Assembly: GCA_963785125.1 (NCBI GenBank)
Contig: CAWATU010000007.1
Location: 1,054,001 to 1,118,000, forward strand
Length of the DNA stretch: 64,000 nucleotides
Source: QHXN01 sp963785125
GTDB taxonomy: Bacteria; Acidobacteriota; Blastocatellia; Pyrinomonadales; Pyrinomonadaceae
Direction of reading: 5' to 3'
Notes under the pieces: generated by a model
Told to the model about the DNA's origin: nothing
Seen by the model: the letters and a program-made list of their open reading frames with translations, nothing else
Databases searched by the model: none
In this document: one piece after another, positions 61,897-64,000 of the stretch
Position numbering within the stretch: position 1 is the stretch's first letter
How the letters are laid out: every line of letters starts with the position of its first letter
Program-made: the position numbers and the translations under genes

Positions 61897-62816
61897 ATGA
61901 AGGTTCGCGTCGTCTTCCTGCTTCTCTGCTGCATCTGGGGCTCGACCTGGATGTTCATCAAGCTCGGCCTGCGCGACCTCCCGCCGCTCAGTTTCGCCGC
62001 CGCGCGATTCCTGTTGGCCACCCTCATCCTTTCGGCGGTAGTCGCCGCGAAGCGTTCGCGCCTGCCGCGCGGCCGCGCGAGTGGTTGCTGCTCGTGCAGA
62101 CGGGGGTGCTGGCCTTCGGGCTCAACTACGGTCTGCTCTTCTGGGGCGAGCAGCACATCTCCTCGGGGCTGGCGGCGCTGCTTCAGGCGACCATCCCCGT
62201 CTTCGGGATGCTGCTGGCGCACCCGTACCTGCCGGGCGAGCGTCTGAACGCGCGCAAGCTCGCGGGCGCACTGCTCGGCGTCGGGGGCGTCGGCGTCATC
62301 TTCTCGCACCAGTTGGGGGCGGAAGGTTCGATGGCCCTGTGGGGGAGCGCGGCCGTGGTGGCGGGCGCCGCCTTCGTGGCCTGGGCGAACGTGCTGGTCA
62401 AGGCGAAGGGCTTGAAGCTGGACGCGCCGGTGCTGTCGGCGGGGCAGATGGCGTGCGGCTTTCTGGCGCTCGCGTCGGCGGCGCTCGTGCTCGAAGGCGA
62501 CCCGCGGGACTTACGCTGGACGCCGCTCGCCGTCGTGTGTCTCCTCTACCTGACGCTGGTCGGGTCGGTGGCGGCCTTCCTGCTCTTCTACTGGCTGGTG
62601 CGCCACGTGGACGTGACGAAGACGATGCTGATCGCGCTCGTCACGCCGCTGGCGGCGGTGCTGCTCGGCGTCGTCGCGCTCGGCGAGGAGGTGTCCTGGA
62701 GGACTCTGGCGGGCGGCGCCGTCATCATGGCCGGCGTCGCGCTCGTCGTGCTGCGGCGAGCGCCGCGCGCCGAGCCGAGTCGCCGCCGAAACCTGAAGCG
62801 TTTTTCGCCTGAGTGA
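61897..62816 (+). pseudogene. EamA/DMT-family transporter, single-base frameshift
   Basis: A drug/metabolite-type permease of about 306 aa with ten predicted helices, broken once. The first frame from ATG 61897 has the opening FLLLCCIWGSTWMFIKLGL typical of EamA proteins, then runs out after AKRSRLPRG. The second frame, readable from about 62072, continues REWLLLVQTGVLAFGLNYGLL through the second EamA half to the stop at 62816. One missing base in the GC-rich CTGCCGCGCGGCCGCGCGAG stretch (about 62062-62081) explains it. It could be a sequencing error; if real, the gene is dead or gives a fragment starting at about 62085. Confidence 0.85.
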
Positions 62817-62831
62817 ATACCGGGTGAAGAA

Positions 62832-62905
62832 TTAACCACAGAGACACAGAGACACGGCTTGAAGCAATAAGTCTTCAAGCCGTGTCTCTGTGTCTCTGTG
62901 GTTAA
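62832..62905. repeat. Intergenic long perfect hairpin, TTAACCACAGAGACACAGAG class
   Basis: TTAACCACAGAGACACAGAG... at 62832-62864 is exactly complementary to 62873-62905 over 33 bp with an eight-base loop. It lies between convergent genes. The arms are almost the same as those at 27991-28066, though the two sites are 35 kb apart. Confidence 0.95.
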
Positions 62906-62914
62906 CATCCGGTG

Positions 62915-64000
62915 CTACGGGAGCACCTCGACGTTGATGAAGAACTTGAACGTGCCCGTCTGCTGGATGCCGAGCAGGAACTGGACGTTGACCGAGCCGC
63001 CGTCCGGGACGGGATTCAGCGAGCGTCACCGAGCCGACCGAGAGCGTCGAGTTGAAGGCGCCGCCGTTCGGCTGCGAGGGCGGCTGCTCAAGCGTCGTCT
63101 GCTGCACCGTGCACTGTTGGAGCGGGCAGGCCGAGTTCGTCCCCGTGATCGACACAACAACGGGGACGGCCGGGGTCGGGCTCGACGTGCGCGCGCGCAG
63201 ATCGGCGAAGCCACCCGGCACGGGGAACGTCGTCTGGTCGATGACGCGGAAGCGCATTCGCGTGACGGGCGCGCCCGTGTTGTTCGTAATCGTCTTGCGA
63301 ATCAGCAGCGTCCCGAACGTCGAGTTGTTCGGTGCGTCTACCGTGAAGTCGCGCACGCGGTTCGGCGCGTTGGAACTGCCGACCGCGGGGTCGAGGTTGC
63401 CGGCCGCGAGCTGGCTGTTGCGCTGGACGGGGCTCGAAAGGTTCTCAGGCCCCGGCGCCCCGAGCCGCTGTCCCGCGCCGGCCGGAGTGGCGCCCGTGTC
63501 CACAAAGACGAAGTCGGTCGCGTTGTCGCCCGTGTCCCTGGGCAAGCCCCCGGTCGGGCACGCACCGAGCACAGTGATCGACCCGCCCTTGCCGCAGTTG
63601 TCGCGATAGAAGCTGTAGTTGATGAGGAACTGCGTGAGCGCGGGGTAGCCCGTCCCCTCCTTGTAGAGCGCGTTCGCTTCCGCCGCCGGGCCGACGGCGT
63701 CGAGACGCGTCGCGGTCGAGTAGTTGGCCGTGTTCGCCGTGTTGAAGAGGGCGATGCCCGAGTTGTTCAGGATGTTGGCGGTGTAGGTTGCGTCGGGCGT
63801 CGCGGTCGTCCCCGTCCCGGCCGGGTGGCCGCCCAGACTGTAGCCGTCGGAGTTGGCACAGAGGAAGTGTCCGCGCGCGGGGATGACCGTCCCCGCGGGG
63901 ATGGTGCAGCGCAGCGCCCCGTCCGAGGCCGCCACCGAGTAGCCGGCCGAGCCGTCCGCAGTGGCGACGGTGAGCGGCGAGTCGTTGTTGTTATAAAGCT
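62915..64000 (-). CDS. Secreted lamin-tail-domain-type protein, partial and frameshifted near its end
   Basis: The 5' end is outside the window. The frame enters at 64000 as LYNNNDSPLTVATADGSAGY, then a beta-rich lamin-tail-type region (IPARGHFLCANSDGYSLGG, ILNNSGIALFNTANTANYST) and an Asn/Thr/Ser-rich beta region (ITNNTGAPVTRMRFRVIDQT) follow. Near 63014-63024 the frame breaks: the other frame goes on LNPVPDGGSVNVQFLLGIQQ and ends FKFFINVEVLP with TAG at 62915. So a single-base indel probably separates the last 35 residues. Likely a cell-surface or exported structural protein; enzymatic role not indicated. Confidence 0.75.

Overview
The window looks like a chromosomal stretch of an Acidobacteriota bacterium, probably of the Blastocatellia/Pyrinomonadales type. 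This is inferred from high GC, a tandem run of very long duplicated MacB-FtsX permeases (the ADOP family, acidobacterial duplicated orphan permease), Oar-like TonB-dependent receptors, Tat and Sec exported enzymes, and LytS/LytTR signalling. I saw no rRNA, tRNA, transposase, phage gene or CRISPR array. Most long open frames opposite these genes are high-GC shadows and are left out.

Layout. 1-14.2 kb (minus): an efflux-type operon of HlyD adaptor, LolD/MacB-type ATPase and at least five ADOP permeases, the last cut by the window edge. 14.5-16.0 kb: three small plus-strand genes, two of unknown function. 16.1-21.3 kb: threonine aldolase, AidB-like acyl-CoA dehydrogenase, cysteine-desulfurase-like enzyme and homoserine dehydrogenase. 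21.3-24.2 kb: Tat amidase, stress-type protein and Asn-rich lipoprotein. 24.3-28.0 kb: boxC, a frameshifted HIT gene and boxB (aerobic benzoyl-CoA degradation, boxA not in the window). 28.1-38.7 kb (minus): TetR regulator, Oar-like receptor and an acyl-metabolism set (hydrolase, FabH-like enzyme, acyl-CoA ligase, hydrolase, MaoC dehydratase, MFS). 38.9-46.2 kb (plus): a diaminopimelate operon of aspartokinase, M20 deacylase, dapB, dapA, dapD, aminotransferase and asd. 46.5-58.7 kb: TonB receptor, TSUP permease, metallopeptidase, phospholipase D, rpiA, VTT protein, GntR regulator, BON protein and LigD-type repair genes. 59-64 kb: LytS kinase, LytTR regulator, Fis-type protein, broken DMT transporter and part of a secreted lamin-tail-domain protein.

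Two kinds of non-coding structure run through the window. First, at least fifteen intergenic long inverted repeats: each has arms of about 14-37 bp that match each other almost perfectly, but the arm sequence differs from locus to locus and falls into about eight sequence vocabularies. They fill gene junctions, often start at a stop codon, and sit both inside operons and between convergent genes. Second, three arrays with the same 21-nt period but unrelated sequences: between acyl-CoA ligase and FabH-like genes, after asd, and in frame at the start of the HlyD gene, where the array becomes a cytoplasmic heptad-repeat tail. These are the best candidates for something undescribed.

A near-identical 13-mer (ACGAACGT[A/C]CGTT) lies upstream of both the TetR gene and the Oar-like receptor gene, suggesting a small regulon. 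Three genes are broken by apparent single-base indels, which could be assembly errors or real decay.
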